Assembly (NCBI RefSeq): GCF_937871615.1
Contig: NZ_CALMPA010000071.1
Span: 62,001-126,000 of the forward strand
Reading direction: 5' to 3'
DNA length: 64,000 nucleotides
DNA from: an uncultured Sphingomonas sp.
Lineage (GTDB): Bacteria; Pseudomonadota; Alphaproteobacteria; Sphingomonadales; Sphingomonadaceae
Made by a program: the position numbers and the translations under genes
Part shown: positions 50,186-59,811 of the stretch, in pieces
Position numbering within the stretch: position 1 is the first letter of the stretch
Layout of the letters: each line of letters starts with the position of its first letter
Notes under the pieces: generated by a model
Told to the model about the DNA's origin: nothing
The model's input: only the letters and a program-made list of their open reading frames with translations
Database searches by the model: none

Positions 50186-50548
50186 ATGACATTGAATGCC
50201 TATCACGCGGCCCGTGCGCGGGCCGAGACGCCCCGCGCCGCAGAATTGCGGCTGCTCGGCCAGATCACCGGCGAAATGATGGAGGCGGAGGAAAATGGCC
50301 TGAGCGGGCCGGGGCTGATGCCCGCGCTGCACCGCAACCGCGAAATGTGGTCGGCCTTCTCGGCTGATTGCGGCACGACGGGCAACGGCCTGCCCCCGGC
50401 GCTGCGCGCGCAGCTCATCTCGCTCGCCCTATGGGTCGATCGCTTCACCAGCGAGGTGGTGGCGGGGCGCGCGCGGATCGGCGAGCTGATCGACCTCAAC
50501 CGCACGATCATGGAGGGCCTGCGCGGCCCGGCGCTCGCCGCCGCCTGA
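50186..50548 (+). CDS. flaF: Flagellin synthesis regulator FlaF
   Basis: A 120-residue homologue of FlaF, which works with FlbT in coupling flagellin translation and secretion to hook assembly. The family pattern includes NAYHAARARAETPRAAELRLLGQITGEM, REMWSAFSADC and LISLALWVDRFTSEVVAG. A good ribosome site (AAAGGAG) precedes the ATG. It is monocistronic, ending at a long hairpin. Confidence 0.93.
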   Translation: MTLNAYHAARARAETPRAAELRLLGQITGEMMEAEENGLSGPGLMPALHRNREMWSAFSADCGTTGNGLPPALRAQLISLALWVDRFTSEVVAGRARIGELIDLNRTIMEGLRGPALAAA

Positions 50549-50556
50549 GCGCGTTG

Positions 50557-50611
50557 AACGCCCGGCGGGAGGGGGAACAGCGGATCGCCGCTCCCCCTCC
50601 CGCCGGGCGTT
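50557..50611. terminator. Long perfect hairpin between flaF and receptor gene
   Basis: A 20-base perfect stem (50557-50576 with 50592-50611, arms beginning AACGCCCGG and ending CCGGGCGTT) encloses a 15-base loop. It sits between convergent genes. It lacks a long T-run, but its strength and position suit a bidirectional terminator. Confidence 0.8.
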
Positions 50612-50618
50612 CGCATTT

Positions 50619-52493
50619 TCAGAAGGTCGCCCAGTCGTCGACCATCACGCGCGACGCGGGCGCCGCCATATTGTCATTCGAGATCGGCGCGATCGGCAGC
50701 GGCGCCACCGGCGAGACATAGGGCTTGTCCGCCGCCACCGCAGGCTTGCGAATCTCGACGCGCGCCGCCTGGCCGGTGTTGAACTTCCCGGCCTGCCCCG
50801 CGAGCAGCGCCACCTCGCTCGTCAGGTTCCGCGCCGCCGCCGAGGTTTCCTCCACCATCGCCGCATTCTGCTGCGTCGCCTGATCCATCGCGCCGATCGC
50901 GCTGCTGATCTGGGTGACGGCGGTGGATTGCGCCTGATTATCCTCCGCCATCTTGCCGAGCAGCGAATGGACCTCGCTCACGTCGTCGCGGATATCGGCC
51001 AGCGCGGCATCCACCTTCTGCACCATTTCCACCGCGGCCACGATATCCGTCTGGGTGGTGGTGAGCTGCGCGCGCGCGCGCCCGGCTTCTTCCTCCGCGC
51101 GCATCGCCAGCGCCGATACGAGATCGGCCACCACCGCGAACCCGCGCCCGGCTTCGCCCGCGCGCCCGGCCTCGACGGCGGCGTTCATCGCCAGCACGCG
51201 CGTCTGGAATGCGATCTTGTCCAGCCCCTCGATCACGCCGTCGATGCCTTGCGCGCTTTCGCTAACGCGGGTCATCGCGCGCACCGCATTGTCGGCGATA
51301 TCGCGCCCACCGGCGACGGTCGCGATCGCGCCATCGGCGCGCGCGACGGTGCTGGCCGCGGCGGTGACCCCGGCCTTCAGGCGTTGATCCATCTCGGCCA
51401 GCGCGGCGGAGGTCTGCTCAAGGCTCGCGGCATTGGCCTCGGTACGGCGCGCCAGATCCTCGGATGCCTGCGCGATCTCGCCCGAGCCGACGCGGATCAC
51501 CTCGGTCGAGCCGAGCGCCGATCCGATCAGCTCGCGCAGGCTCGCCAGCGCGTCGTTGAAATTGTCGCGCAGTTCGGCGAAGCCGGCGGGATATTCGGTC
51601 GTGATCCGCGCGGTGAGATCGCCCCCGCGCAACGCGGCGAGCGCCTCGGCAAGCGAACTGGTGACGCCTTGCCGCTCTGCGGCGGCCTGGGCATCGGCTT
51701 GCGCGCGGTGCGCGGCGGCAAGGCGGAATTGCTCGACCGCGTTGGCGATCTGCCCGATCTCGTCGCCGCGCGCGCGATGCGGCACGGTGCGCGCCTCGCC
51801 TTCCGCCAGCGCGGTGGTCACCACGGCGAGATCGGCCATCGGCCGCGCCACCGTGCGGCTGATCGCCAGCCAGATCCAGCCGAGCGTGAACAGCGAAAGG
51901 AGCGATGCGCCGATCGTGAACAGGAACGCGAGATACGCGTCCGCGACATTGCGCTCATTCGCCTTGTGCGAACGATCGGCCATCTGGTCGATCAGGTTGC
52001 GCGTCTCCGTCAATGCTTTGGTCGAGCGCGCGCCCCACTCGCCCTTGGCCAAGGCGATCATGCCGGCGCGATCGCCCGCCGCGCCAAGCGCGAAAATGCG
52101 TTCATCGACGCCAAGCATTTCCGCCACCGTCGACTGGAGCTGCGCGGCTTCGCCCTGCAACTCCGGCCCGGCGATCTTCTGATAGTCGGCGAGGCCGGCG
52201 GACAGCCGCTCGCGCCCCTTGGCCGCACGGGTGCGTAATTCGCCCTGCCGCGCCGCGTCAGTCGCGTCGGCGAAGCCGGAAACCGCATATTGCAGATCGG
52301 CGATTTCGCCGAGCATCTCCCCCAGCGCACGCGTCCCCGCCACGCCACGCTCGACGTGCATTGTGCCGGCGGCGGTCAGCCAGCGGTTCGAAAGACAGGC
52401 GTTGAGGGCGAGCGCGCCACTGAACAACGCGAGAAAAGCGAAGGCGGCGAGCATCTTCTTTGCAAGCCGCCAGTTATCGACGAAAGCGAACAT
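50619..52493 (-). CDS. Methyl-accepting chemotaxis protein with CheR-docking tail
   Basis: A 624-residue transmembrane receptor. TM1 is at about 14-32, followed by a helical periplasmic domain, TM2 at about 188-211, HAMP (RPMADLAVVTTALAEGEA) and a signalling domain with the hairpin tip [34 protein letters not shown]. The tip deviates from consensus (FQTR for FQTN, EAGR for EAAR, and LVSALAMRAEEEA after it). The C-terminus ends DDWATF, a CheR/CheB-recruiting pentapeptide type (xWxxF). Confidence 0.93.
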   Translation of the reverse strand: MFAFVDNWRLAKKMLAAFAFLALFSGALALNACLSNRWLTAAGTMHVERGVAGTRALGEMLGEIADLQYAVSGFADATDAARQGELRTRAAKGRERLSAGLADYQKIAGPELQGEAAQLQSTVAEMLGVDERIFALGAAGDRAGMIALAKGEWGARSTKALTETRNLIDQMADRSHKANERNVADAYLAFLFTIGASLLSLFTLGWIWLAISRTVARPMADLAVVTTALAEGEARTVPHRARGDEIGQIANAVEQFRLAAAHRAQADAQAAAERQGVTSSLAEALAALRGGDLTARITTEYPAGFAELRDNFNDALASLRELIGSALGSTEVIRVGSGEIAQASEDLARRTEANAASLEQTSAALAEMDQRLKAGVTAAASTVARADGAIATVAGGRDIADNAVRAMTRVSESAQGIDGVIEGLDKIAFQTRVLAMNAAVEAGRAGEAGRGFAVVADLVSALAMRAEEEAGRARAQLTTTQTDIVAAVEMVQKVDAALADIRDDVSEVHSLLGKMAEDNQAQSTAVTQISSAIGAMDQATQQNAAMVEETSAAARNLTSEVALLAGQAGKFNTGQAARVEIRKPAVAADKPYVSPVAPLPIAPISNDNMAAPASRVMVDDWATF

Positions 52494-52561
52494 GGTTTTC
52501 CAATCCGTCAGGCGCTGACGCAGGTTTGTCGGGGAGCACGGCGAAGCGCCGGGCCTGACTA

Positions 52562-52569
52562 ATTATAGG
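52562..52569 (-). promoter_or_regulatory. CCTATAAT element of the receptor gene
   Basis: The minus strand reads AACCTTCCTATAATTAGTC, 69 bases before the receptor ATG. Confidence 0.6.
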
Positions 52570-52908
52570 AAGGTTTCACCCCCACTGCGGCAGGCGCGCC
52601 GCGCATCGCCCGCCCCTGAGCAGGCGCGCCGGTCAGCCACGAGCGACAATGGCGGGAACATTTCCGGCGAGCGACGGTTTTCCTCGCTCCGCGCCGCGCC
52701 ACAGCGTGGCATCCGCACCACCTTTTTGATATTTTCCAAACCAGTTCGGTCGCCATTGTGGCGTCAAGGGATCACCCTCAAGAATTCATCCCTATATCAC
52801 CGATAATTGAGTAATTTTTGTCCTTGCGAATAAGCATTCAGGATATATTCGCGGTTTGAGGATTAACCCGCCCCACGGTGGAATCGAGGAAAGAGGACGA
52901 ATAGGCAG
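52570..52908. other. Intergenic region upstream of the HTH regulator
   Basis: These 339 non-coding bases start GC-rich, with CAGGCGCGCC repeated about 30 bases apart near 52590 and 52620. They end in an AT-rich island (about 52725-52855). TTCATCCCTATATCAC near 52791 resembles the flagellar motif imperfectly. I see no gene. Confidence 0.4.
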
Positions 52909-54054
52909 ATGTCCGGCACGGACAGCGGCGCGGAACGGAACGGCGGCAACAAGCCGGTGATCGACCGCTATCGCGCATTCATATTCCCCAATCGGATGCG
53001 CGAATTCAGGCAGCGGGCCGGACACGCGCGCCTGTTGCATTTCGCCGCCGAACTTCGCGACATTCCCTATATTCGCCTGTCGAAGATCGAGCGCGGTGAG
53101 GTATTCGCCCGGCCGGAGGAATTGCGGCGCATCGCCGCGGCGTTGCGGATCGCGCCATCCGAACTGCTGATCGACATCGACCATCCGGCCTTCGATATCG
53201 AGCGCTGGGCGGAGCCGTTCGCCGGCAATCAGGACGATCTGGACGAAGTGCGCTTCGCCATGTTGCTCGCAGCGGCGCTACGGGTGCGGCGCGCGCGCGA
53301 TCGCGATCTCACCATCGCCGCGATCGAGCGCGACTTCGGCATCGCGCCGGTCAATCTCTCGCGGCTCGAAAACGCGCTGAAGCCGTTCGGCCGGTGGAAC
53401 GGCGCGACGCGCGCGGCGGTGCTGGGAATAATGGGCGTGGCGAATGAAGCCCAACTCCGCCAGGAAGTGACGCGTCAGCATCAAGCAGGAGAACTGGATC
53501 AGTTCATCGGGGCGATCGCCACCCCGGAAAGCCGGCATGTGCGCAGCCGCCAGCGCATCGCCGAAATCGCGGACCTGCTCGCCGCCAGCCCCGGCGCGCC
53601 AGTCGCACCGCCATCGGCGGATGCGACAGCGACCGCGACAGCCACCACCGCGCCCGCCCCGGCCACCCGCGTCAGCGCGGTCGCCGTCGCGACGCGGCTG
53701 GTGCCCGTCCATGGCGCGCCGCAGCCGGACGGCCTTGTTTCCTGTGCGCCGACCGGCACGATGATCGAGGCCCCGCGCATCGCCGGGCGCCGCGCCTTCG
53801 GGCTGCGCATGTGTCGCGCCACGCTTGGCGGCGGGCTGCCCGCGCAGGCCACGCTGATCGTCGACCCGGATCGCTATCCCGCGCCGGGCGGGCTTGCCGC
53901 CTTGCGCGAGCAGGACGGGTGGCGCGTTCTTTCGGTCGGCGCCGATCGGGATGGGCGCATGATCGGCTACAGCACGAACCCGCCGCTGGAAATCGTGCTG
54001 GACGCGTGCGCGCCGGATACGCTCGCGGCGATCGTCAGCGCGATTTTCGTTTAG
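52909..54054 (+). CDS. Regulator with two helix-turn-helix domains and S24-like C-terminus
   Basis: A 381-residue protein with an XRE-like HTH at about 28-85 (FRQRAGHARLLHFAAELRDIPYIRLSKIERGE) and a second HTH-like helical domain at about 115-175 (LTIAAIERDFGIAPVNLSRLENAL). After an Ala/Thr/Pro linker it has a LexA/S24-like sensory fold (SCAPTGTMIEAPRIAGRRAFGLRM; ATLIVDPDRYPAPGGLAAL). No obvious Ser-Lys protease dyad. It stands between the receptor gene and the second che operon and is the only HTH protein here besides FlbD, so it may regulate motility. The target is unknown. Confidence 0.75.
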   Translation: MSGTDSGAERNGGNKPVIDRYRAFIFPNRMREFRQRAGHARLLHFAAELRDIPYIRLSKIERGEVFARPEELRRIAAALRIAPSELLIDIDHPAFDIERWAEPFAGNQDDLDEVRFAMLLAAALRVRRARDRDLTIAAIERDFGIAPVNLSRLENALKPFGRWNGATRAAVLGIMGVANEAQLRQEVTRQHQAGELDQFIGAIATPESRHVRSRQRIAEIADLLAASPGAPVAPPSADATATATATTAPAPATRVSAVAVATRLVPVHGAPQPDGLVSCAPTGTMIEAPRIAGRRAFGLRMCRATLGGGLPAQATLIVDPDRYPAPGGLAALREQDGWRVLSVGADRDGRMIGYSTNPPLEIVLDACAPDTLAAIVSAIFV

Positions 54055-54249
54055 CTTCCCGCCCGCGCCAGGCGCGCGGGCCGCCCATCATTTCCCCGCC
54101 GATCCGCCCCGAGCGCATCGGCGCATCGGCGCATCGCCCACAAAATAGCGCCGCCCCGGCCCCTACGTCGCTCGTTGCGTCTATAACTAATCGACGCACA
54201 TCGACAGAGGAACGCCGCATATGACCGCGAAGAATTTCGCGAGGCGCGC
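54055..54249 (+). promoter_or_regulatory. Leader of the second chemotaxis operon with short ORF
   Basis: GCGTCTATAACTAATCG near 54178 is a weak relative of the CCTATAAT element. A ten-codon frame, MTAKNFARRA (ATG 54222, AGAGGA upstream), ends with a TGA that overlaps the STAS start (GCATGA), so it may couple translation. Nothing else is apparent. Confidence 0.4.
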
Positions 54250-54561
54250 ATGACGATGGCCATCGAACTTTCCGGGCCGGTGACCATCCGCAACATCGCG
54301 ACATTGCACCAACAACTGACGCAGGCTTGCGACGGCGCGATTGACGTGACGGTCGATCTCGCGGCGATCGGCGAGGTCGATCTGAGCTTCGTGCAAACGA
54401 TCCACGCCGCCCGCCGCGCGGTGGCCGACGCCGGGCGCGTGCTGCGCCTCGTCGTCCCTGCCCCCGCGCATGTCGCCGATCTGCTCGATCGCGCGGGTTT
54501 TCTCGCCGCCCCCACGCGCGACGATCTCGATTTCTGGTTCCACGGAGAATTGCCGCAATGA
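54250..54561 (+). CDS. STAS-domain protein (cluster 2)
   Basis: A 103-residue STAS domain (IDVTVDLAAIGEVDLSFVQTIHAARRAVADAGRVLRLV). A Ser in VDLSF lies close to the canonical phospho-site, unlike the cluster 1 copy. It is the first gene of the second chemosensory operon and is coupled to cheY. STAS proteins are not classical chemotaxis components, so its pairing with CheY-CheA twice in this window is meaningful. Confidence 0.8.
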   Translation: MTMAIELSGPVTIRNIATLHQQLTQACDGAIDVTVDLAAIGEVDLSFVQTIHAARRAVADAGRVLRLVVPAPAHVADLLDRAGFLAAPTRDDLDFWFHGELPQ

Positions 54562-54926
54562 CCGCCTCGATCCTCACGGTCGACGATTCACCTAGCCTGC
54601 GCATGGCGATCCGCATCGCGCTGACCGGCGCGGGCTATACCGTTTCCGAAGCCGGCGACGGGCTGGAGGGGCTGAACGCCGCGAAGGCCACGTCGTTCGA
54701 CATGATTATCGCCGATCTCAACATGCCGAACATGGATGGGCTGACGATGATCCGCGAACTGCGGAAGGATCCCGGCAATTGCGGCACGCCGATCATCTTT
54801 CTCACCACCGAAAGCGATGAGTCGATGAAGCAGCAGGCCAAAGCCGCCGGGGCGACCGGCTGGCTGGTGAAGCCGTTCGTCCCCGAACAACTGATCCGCG
54901 TCGCCAAGAAGGTGCTTGGCCGGTGA
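54558..54926 (+). CDS. cheY: Response regulator CheY (cluster 2)
   Basis: A 122-residue receiver: LTVDDSPSL, Asp in IIADLNMPNMDG, Thr in FLTTESDE, Lys in LVKPF. It overlaps both STAS and cheA. All phosphorylation residues are present. Confidence 0.94.
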   Translation: MTASILTVDDSPSLRMAIRIALTGAGYTVSEAGDGLEGLNAAKATSFDMIIADLNMPNMDGLTMIRELRKDPGNCGTPIIFLTTESDESMKQQAKAAGATGWLVKPFVPEQLIRVAKKVLGR

Positions 54927-56887
54927 GCGCGCCCGATCCGATCGCCGCATTCCGGCTGGAGGCGAGCGACCTGCTCGACCAGATCGAACAGGCGCTGCTC
55001 GACCTCGGCCACCGGCTCGACGATCGCGATCTCGTCGATGCGGTGTTTCGCGGGCTGCACACGCTCAAGGGATCGGGCGCGATGTTCGGTTTCGATGCGC
55101 TCGCCAGCTTCACCCATCATTGCGAGACGGCGTTCGACCGCGTCCGCAAGGGGCTGGCCCCCGCCACCGCCGAACTGGTCGCGGTGATCCTTTCGGCACG
55201 AGACCATATGCGCGCGCTGGTGGAAGGCGACGGCGCCGGGCTGGAGGCCGCGGGCGACGCCATCCTCACCGATCTGCAAGCCGCGATCGACGGGGCGCCG
55301 CCGCTCGACGCCACGACTGGTGGCGCACCGTCGCCGCAACGCGGCTGGCGGCTGTTTTTCCGCCTCCCCGCCGATGCGATGGCGAACGGCACCAACCCGC
55401 TGACGCTGCTCGACGAACTGCGCGCGCTCGGCGAGTGCCGCATCGTCGCGCATCCCGACGCGATCCCGCCCCTCCCCGCGCTGATCCCAAGCGAATGCCA
55501 TATCGCGTGGGAAGCGGAATTGCGCGGAGACATCACGCGCGAGGATATCGAGGACGTGTTCATCTTCGTGATGGACGATATGGAATTGCGCATCGAGCCG
55601 CTCGCGGCGCCCGATGCCCCGAGCGAGCCGGCGGCGACGCCGACCACGTCCGCGCCCGCCGCCGCCAACGACAGCGCCGCCCCGGCGACGCGCGCCACCG
55701 CCAAACCGCAGGGCGAGAATGTCCGCGTTCCGGCTGAGCGGCTCGACGAGCTGATGAACCGGGTGGGCGAACTGGTGATCGTGCAGAGCCGGTTGTCGCA
55801 GCTCGCCAACGCCGTCGGCAGCAGTCTCGCGCTGCGTTCGATATCGGAGGAGATCGAGCGGCTCGCCGGTGAATTGCGCGACACGATGATGGTGCTGCGG
55901 ATGGTGCCGGTGGCCACGCTGTTCAGCCGCTTCCGCCGCCTTGTCCACGATCTGGCGCGCGATACCGGCAAGGCGATCGACCTCCACACCGAAGGCGAAA
56001 GCACCGAGGTCGACAAGACGGTGATCGAGCGTCTCGCCGATCCGCTCATCCACCTGATCCGCAACGCCTGCGATCATGGGCTGGAGACGCCTGCGGAGCG
56101 CATCGCCGCCGGCAAGCCCGAGGCCGGGCGCATCGCGCTCACCGCGCATCAGGCGGGCGGCGAGGTGGTCATCACCATCCGCGACGACGGGCGCGGCATT
56201 GATCGGGCACGGGTGCGCGCGAAGGCCGAAGCGCACGGGCTGATCCAGCCGGGGCAGCAGCTTGCCGATCATGATCTGCTTCAGCTCATCTTCCACCCCG
56301 GCTTTTCCACCGCCGCCGAAATCACCAGCCTTTCCGGGCGCGGCGTCGGCATGGATGTCGTCAAGCGCACGATCGAAAGCCTGCGCGGCGCGATCGACGT
56401 GACCAGTACGCCCGGCGAAGGATCGGTGATCGAGCTGCGGATTCCGCTGACGCTCGCGATCATCGACGGGCTGCTCGTGCGCGTCGGCGAGGGGCGCTAC
56501 GTCATCCCACTCGCCGCGGTCGAGGAATGTATCGAGCTGAGCCTCGAAGACGATCTGCGCGCGCGCGGACGCAGCCTGATCTCGCTCCGGGACCGGCTGG
56601 TGCCGTTCCTCCGGCTGCGCGAATTGTTCGACACCGGCACCCGGCCCGATCCGCACCAGAAGATCGTCGTGATCGCGACGGGCGCGGAGCGCGTCGGGCT
56701 GGTGGTCGATCAGATCATCGGCAGCCATCAGACCGTCATCAAATCCATGTCGCCGCTGCATCGCGAGGTGACGACCTTCGCGGGCGCCACGATCCTCGGC
56801 GACGGCGATGTCGCGCTGATCCTCGACGTGACGCAGCTCGTCGCCCTTGGCCAGCATCAGGAGGAGCGGCTGCGCGCCGCTGGATGA
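54923..56887 (+). CDS. cheA: Chemotaxis histidine kinase CheA (cluster 2)
   Basis: A 654-residue kinase starting at GTG overlapping the cheY stop. The Hpt phospho-His is in LHTLKGSGAMFGFD (about 45), followed by a P2-like region, dimerisation (LMNRVGELVIVQSRLSQ), ATPase boxes (HLIRNACDHGLETPAER; DDGRGIDRARV; GRGVGMDVVKR) and a P5 CheW-like domain. It is 58 residues shorter than the cluster 1 kinase and lacks the GFTPVAV repeats. Confidence 0.95.
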   Translation: MSAPDPIAAFRLEASDLLDQIEQALLDLGHRLDDRDLVDAVFRGLHTLKGSGAMFGFDALASFTHHCETAFDRVRKGLAPATAELVAVILSARDHMRALVEGDGAGLEAAGDAILTDLQAAIDGAPPLDATTGGAPSPQRGWRLFFRLPADAMANGTNPLTLLDELRALGECRIVAHPDAIPPLPALIPSECHIAWEAELRGDITREDIEDVFIFVMDDMELRIEPLAAPDAPSEPAATPTTSAPAAANDSAAPATRATAKPQGENVRVPAERLDELMNRVGELVIVQSRLSQLANAVGSSLALRSISEEIERLAGELRDTMMVLRMVPVATLFSRFRRLVHDLARDTGKAIDLHTEGESTEVDKTVIERLADPLIHLIRNACDHGLETPAERIAAGKPEAGRIALTAHQAGGEVVITIRDDGRGIDRARVRAKAEAHGLIQPGQQLADHDLLQLIFHPGFSTAAEITSLSGRGVGMDVVKRTIESLRGAIDVTSTPGEGSVIELRIPLTLAIIDGLLVRVGEGRYVIPLAAVEECIELSLEDDLRARGRSLISLRDRLVPFLRLRELFDTGTRPDPHQKIVVIATGAERVGLVVDQIIGSHQTVIKSMSPLHREVTTFAGATILGDGDVALILDVTQLVALGQHQEERLRAAG

Positions 56888-56890
56888 GCT

Positions 56891-57415
56891 ATGACCGAAC
56901 CAACACCCACCAACTGGGATGAATCCGGCACGCTGGAGGTGCTGACCTTCGATATCGGCGGCGAGACACTCGCGCTCGAAGCCGTGCTCGTCCGTGAGAT
57001 CCTCGATCTGCTGCCCGAAACCGTCGTGCCCGGCGCGCCGCCGCTCGTGGCGAGCGTCATCAATTTCCGTGGCCGGATCATTCCGCTCGCTGATCTGAGG
57101 GTCGCGTTCGGGATGCCGAGCGGCGATCGCACCGTGGACAGCCGGATCGTGGTGATCGAAATCGCCACCGAAGACGAGCCGATCCACATCGGCCTGCGCG
57201 CCGACAAGGTTCACGAGGTCGCCACGCTACGCCGCGACAGCAGCGAACCGCCGCCCGCGATCGGGATGCGCTGGCGGCGCGATTACGTCCGCGATCTCGT
57301 CCGCCATGCCGATGGCGTGGTCATCCTGCCGGACCTGCCGGCCATTTTCCATTCTTCACTCGCCGGAGAAGGTGGCGATTCCGCGCAGCGGCCCGCCTCC
57401 ACCGTCCACCAATAA
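56891..57415 (+). CDS. cheW: Chemotaxis scaffold CheW (cluster 2, first copy)
   Basis: A 174-residue Che[27 protein letters not shown], the [18 protein letters not shown] loop and [15 protein letters not shown]. It lies between cheA and the receptor gene. A second CheW gene follows the receptor. Confidence 0.93.
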   Translation: MTEPTPTNWDESGTLEVLTFDIGGETLALEAVLVREILDLLPETVVPGAPPLVASVINFRGRIIPLADLRVAFGMPSGDRTVDSRIVVIEIATEDEPIHIGLRADKVHEVATLRRDSSEPPPAIGMRWRRDYVRDLVRHADGVVILPDLPAIFHSSLAGEGGDSAQRPASTVHQ

Positions 57416-57431
57416 CCCCAGGGGGAAACCC

Positions 57432-59243
57432 ATGCGCGCTACAATCAAGCTGAAACTCGGAATTACCTTCGGCATTGTCATCGCGGTGCTGATCGCGGTG
57501 AGCACCACCGCCGTGCTGCGGATGGCATCGCTCAATCAGGCCATTGGCGATCTGATCGCCGGCCCGTCGGCGCGGCTGGATGTCGCGCAACTGATCCGCG
57601 CGAACTTCAGCGACATCGCCCGCAACGAACGCAATATCGCACTCACCACCGACACGGAACTCGGGAAGGAATTCGACGCGAAGATCACCAAGTCGCGCGG
57701 CATTTTCGAAGAACTGCTCGACAAGGGCGAACATCTCGCCACCCCGGCGAGCAAGGATACCTGGCGCAATATCCGGGCGACCTACGAAACCTTCAAGCCG
57801 ATCGACGACAGGATCCGTATGCTGGGCCTGTCGAACAAGAACGCCGAATCCGGGGTGCTTTCGCTTGGTGACGGGCGCCGCGCCAACGATCAGATCTTCA
57901 AATATTCGCAGGATCTGGTCGATCAGGCGCGCGATGAGATGGAGCAGGCCAGCAAGAACGCCGAACAGGTCTATCTCGATGCGCGCACGATCCTGTTTAC
58001 CGCATCGGTCATCGCCTTTCTCGTCGCGCTGGCGGGCGCCGTCTGGCTTTCGATGATCGTTTCGCGCGGCCTGAAGCGCATTGCCCATGCCGTGGACGCG
58101 GTGGCGATCGGCGATCTCGAACAGGAGGTCAAAGTCACGTCGAACGACGAAATCCGCGATCTCGTCGATACCGTCAACGGCATGACCGCCAACCTGCGCG
58201 TCAGCGCCGGCCTCGCGGACAAGATCGCCAATGGCGATCTGACGATGCAGCATACCCCGCTTTCGCAGAAGGACATGCTCGGCCACGCGCTGGTCCGCAT
58301 GATCGAGCGCCTGCGCGGCGTGGTGGGCAATGCCAACGCCGCCGCGAATAATGTGTCGACCGGCAGCCAGCAGCTTTCGGCAAGCTCGGAGCAGGTATCG
58401 CAGGGGGCGACCGAGCAGGCCGCCGCGGCGGAACAGGCTTCCGCTTCGATGGAGGAGATGGCCGCCAACATCAAACAGAATGCCGACAACGCCGCGCAGA
58501 CCGAGAAGATCGCGCGCCAGTCCTCCAAGGATGCCGAAACCAGCGGCGTCGCGGTGGAAAAGGCCGTGATCGCGATGCGCACCATCGCGGACAAGATCGG
58601 CATCGTGCAGGAAATCGCGCGCCAGACCGATCTGCTCGCGCTCAACGCGGCGGTGGAGGCCGCGCGCGCCGGTGAGCATGGCCGCGGCTTCGCGGTGGTC
58701 GCCTCCGAAGTGCGCAAGCTCGCCGAGCGCAGCCAGACGGCGGCGGCTGAAATCGGCGCGGTCTCGTCCGATACGGTTCACGCCGCCACCGAGGCGGGCG
58801 AGATGCTGACGCGGCTGGTGCCCGATATCCGCCGCACCGCAGAGTTGATCGCCGAGATCAGCGCCGCCTGCCGCGAACAGGATATCGGGGCGGCCCAGAT
58901 CAACGAAGCGATCCGCCAGCTCGATCAGGTCACGCAGCAGAATGCCGGCGCATCGGAGCAGATTTCGAGCACGTCCGAGGAACTGGCCGCGCAGGCGGAG
59001 GAATTGCAGACCAGCATCTCCTATTTCCGCGTTTCCGCCGCCGATGGCGCGCAGCGCGCGGGCGGAGCCAAGCCCCGCCAGGCCGCACCGCGCGCGACGC
59101 ATCGCCCGATGACGGCCCCTGCGAAGGCCGCCGCGCGGCCCAACCCGGTCCACGATCAGCAGGCGCGCGCGAAAGGCTTCGCGCTCGACCTGACGAACGG
59201 CGGCCCGGATGCGGAGGATGCCGAGTTCGGACAGGCGGCATGA
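57432..59243 (+). CDS. Methyl-accepting chemotaxis protein (cluster 2)
   Basis: A 603-residue receptor from the ATG with GGGGG upstream. TM1 is at about 10-30. The four-helix-bundle (4HB/TarH-like) periplasmic domain includes [25 protein letters not shown]2 is at about 190-210, then HAMP, and a canonical signalling tip ([45 protein letters not shown]). The C-terminal tail is Ala/Pro-rich and basic, ending EFGQAA, without a CheR pentapeptide. Confidence 0.95.
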   Translation: MRATIKLKLGITFGIVIAVLIAVSTTAVLRMASLNQAIGDLIAGPSARLDVAQLIRANFSDIARNERNIALTTDTELGKEFDAKITKSRGIFEELLDKGEHLATPASKDTWRNIRATYETFKPIDDRIRMLGLSNKNAESGVLSLGDGRRANDQIFKYSQDLVDQARDEMEQASKNAEQVYLDARTILFTASVIAFLVALAGAVWLSMIVSRGLKRIAHAVDAVAIGDLEQEVKVTSNDEIRDLVDTVNGMTANLRVSAGLADKIANGDLTMQHTPLSQKDMLGHALVRMIERLRGVVGNANAAANNVSTGSQQLSASSEQVSQGATEQAAAAEQASASMEEMAANIKQNADNAAQTEKIARQSSKDAETSGVAVEKAVIAMRTIADKIGIVQEIARQTDLLALNAAVEAARAGEHGRGFAVVASEVRKLAERSQTAAAEIGAVSSDTVHAATEAGEMLTRLVPDIRRTAELIAEISAACREQDIGAAQINEAIRQLDQVTQQNAGASEQISSTSEELAAQAEELQTSISYFRVSAADGAQRAGGAKPRQAAPRATHRPMTAPAKAAARPNPVHDQQARAKGFALDLTNGGPDAEDAEFGQAA

Positions 59244-59725
59244 CCGGCGCGGCCGATATCCAGGCGGTAACCTTCGGCCTGGGCGACGAGACGTTCGCGG
59301 TGCCGGTGGAATATGTGCGGGAGATCCTCGATTATCGGGAAACCTTCCGCATCCCGAACGGCCCCGCCTGGCTGCTCGGCCTCACCGACATGCGCGGTCA
59401 GGGGGTGGCGACGATCGACTTCCGGGTGCGGCTCGGCCTGCCCGCGACGGTCGCGTCCCCTGCCACCCGCATCCTCGTGGTGGATGTGCCGCTGGAGGAT
59501 CGGGCGCTGACGCTCGGGCTGGTGGTCGATCGCGTGCTGGAGGTGAGCAGCCTTCAGCGCGGCGCGATCGAGCCGGCGCCGGATATCGGGGTGGCATGGC
59601 CGTCGGACTTCATCGCCGGCATGATCCGGCGCACCGAGGGCTTTGTCGTATTGCTCGATATCGCGCGGATTTTCTCCGCCGCGGATGCCGGGGCGCTCGC
59701 CGCCCCGGCGCTGGCCGCCGCCTGA
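59240..59725 (+). CDS. cheW: Chemotaxis scaffold CheW (cluster 2, second copy)
   Basis: A 161-residue Che[31 protein letters not shown], the [21 protein letters not shown] loop and [13 protein letters not shown]. It overlaps the receptor stop by four bases. It may serve a different part of the array from the first copy. Confidence 0.93.
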   Translation: MTGAADIQAVTFGLGDETFAVPVEYVREILDYRETFRIPNGPAWLLGLTDMRGQGVATIDFRVRLGLPATVASPATRILVVDVPLEDRALTLGLVVDRVLEVSSLQRGAIEPAPDIGVAWPSDFIAGMIRRTEGFVVLLDIARIFSAADAGALAAPALAAA

Positions 59726-59744
59726 TCCACGCGGCCTGATCCAC

Positions 59745-59773
59745 GCCGTCTGCCGCGCGACGCGACAGACGGC
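59745..59773 (+). promoter_or_regulatory. Hairpin between cheW and cheR of cluster 2
   Basis: GCCGTCTG pairs perfectly with CAGACGGC across a 13-base loop, in the 86-base gap that interrupts an otherwise overlapping operon. It has no T-run and is preceded by a duplicated GCCTGATCCACGC. It could stabilise or process the mRNA. Confidence 0.4.
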
Positions 59774-59811
59774 GCCAGCTCCTTCTTCCCGAACGCTGCC
59801 GGAGTTCCCCC

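Noticed and set aside
54635-57214. Minus-strand open frame of 859 codons
   Set aside because: Antisense to cheY, cheA and cheW of cluster 2, which have clear catalytic motifs on the plus strand.
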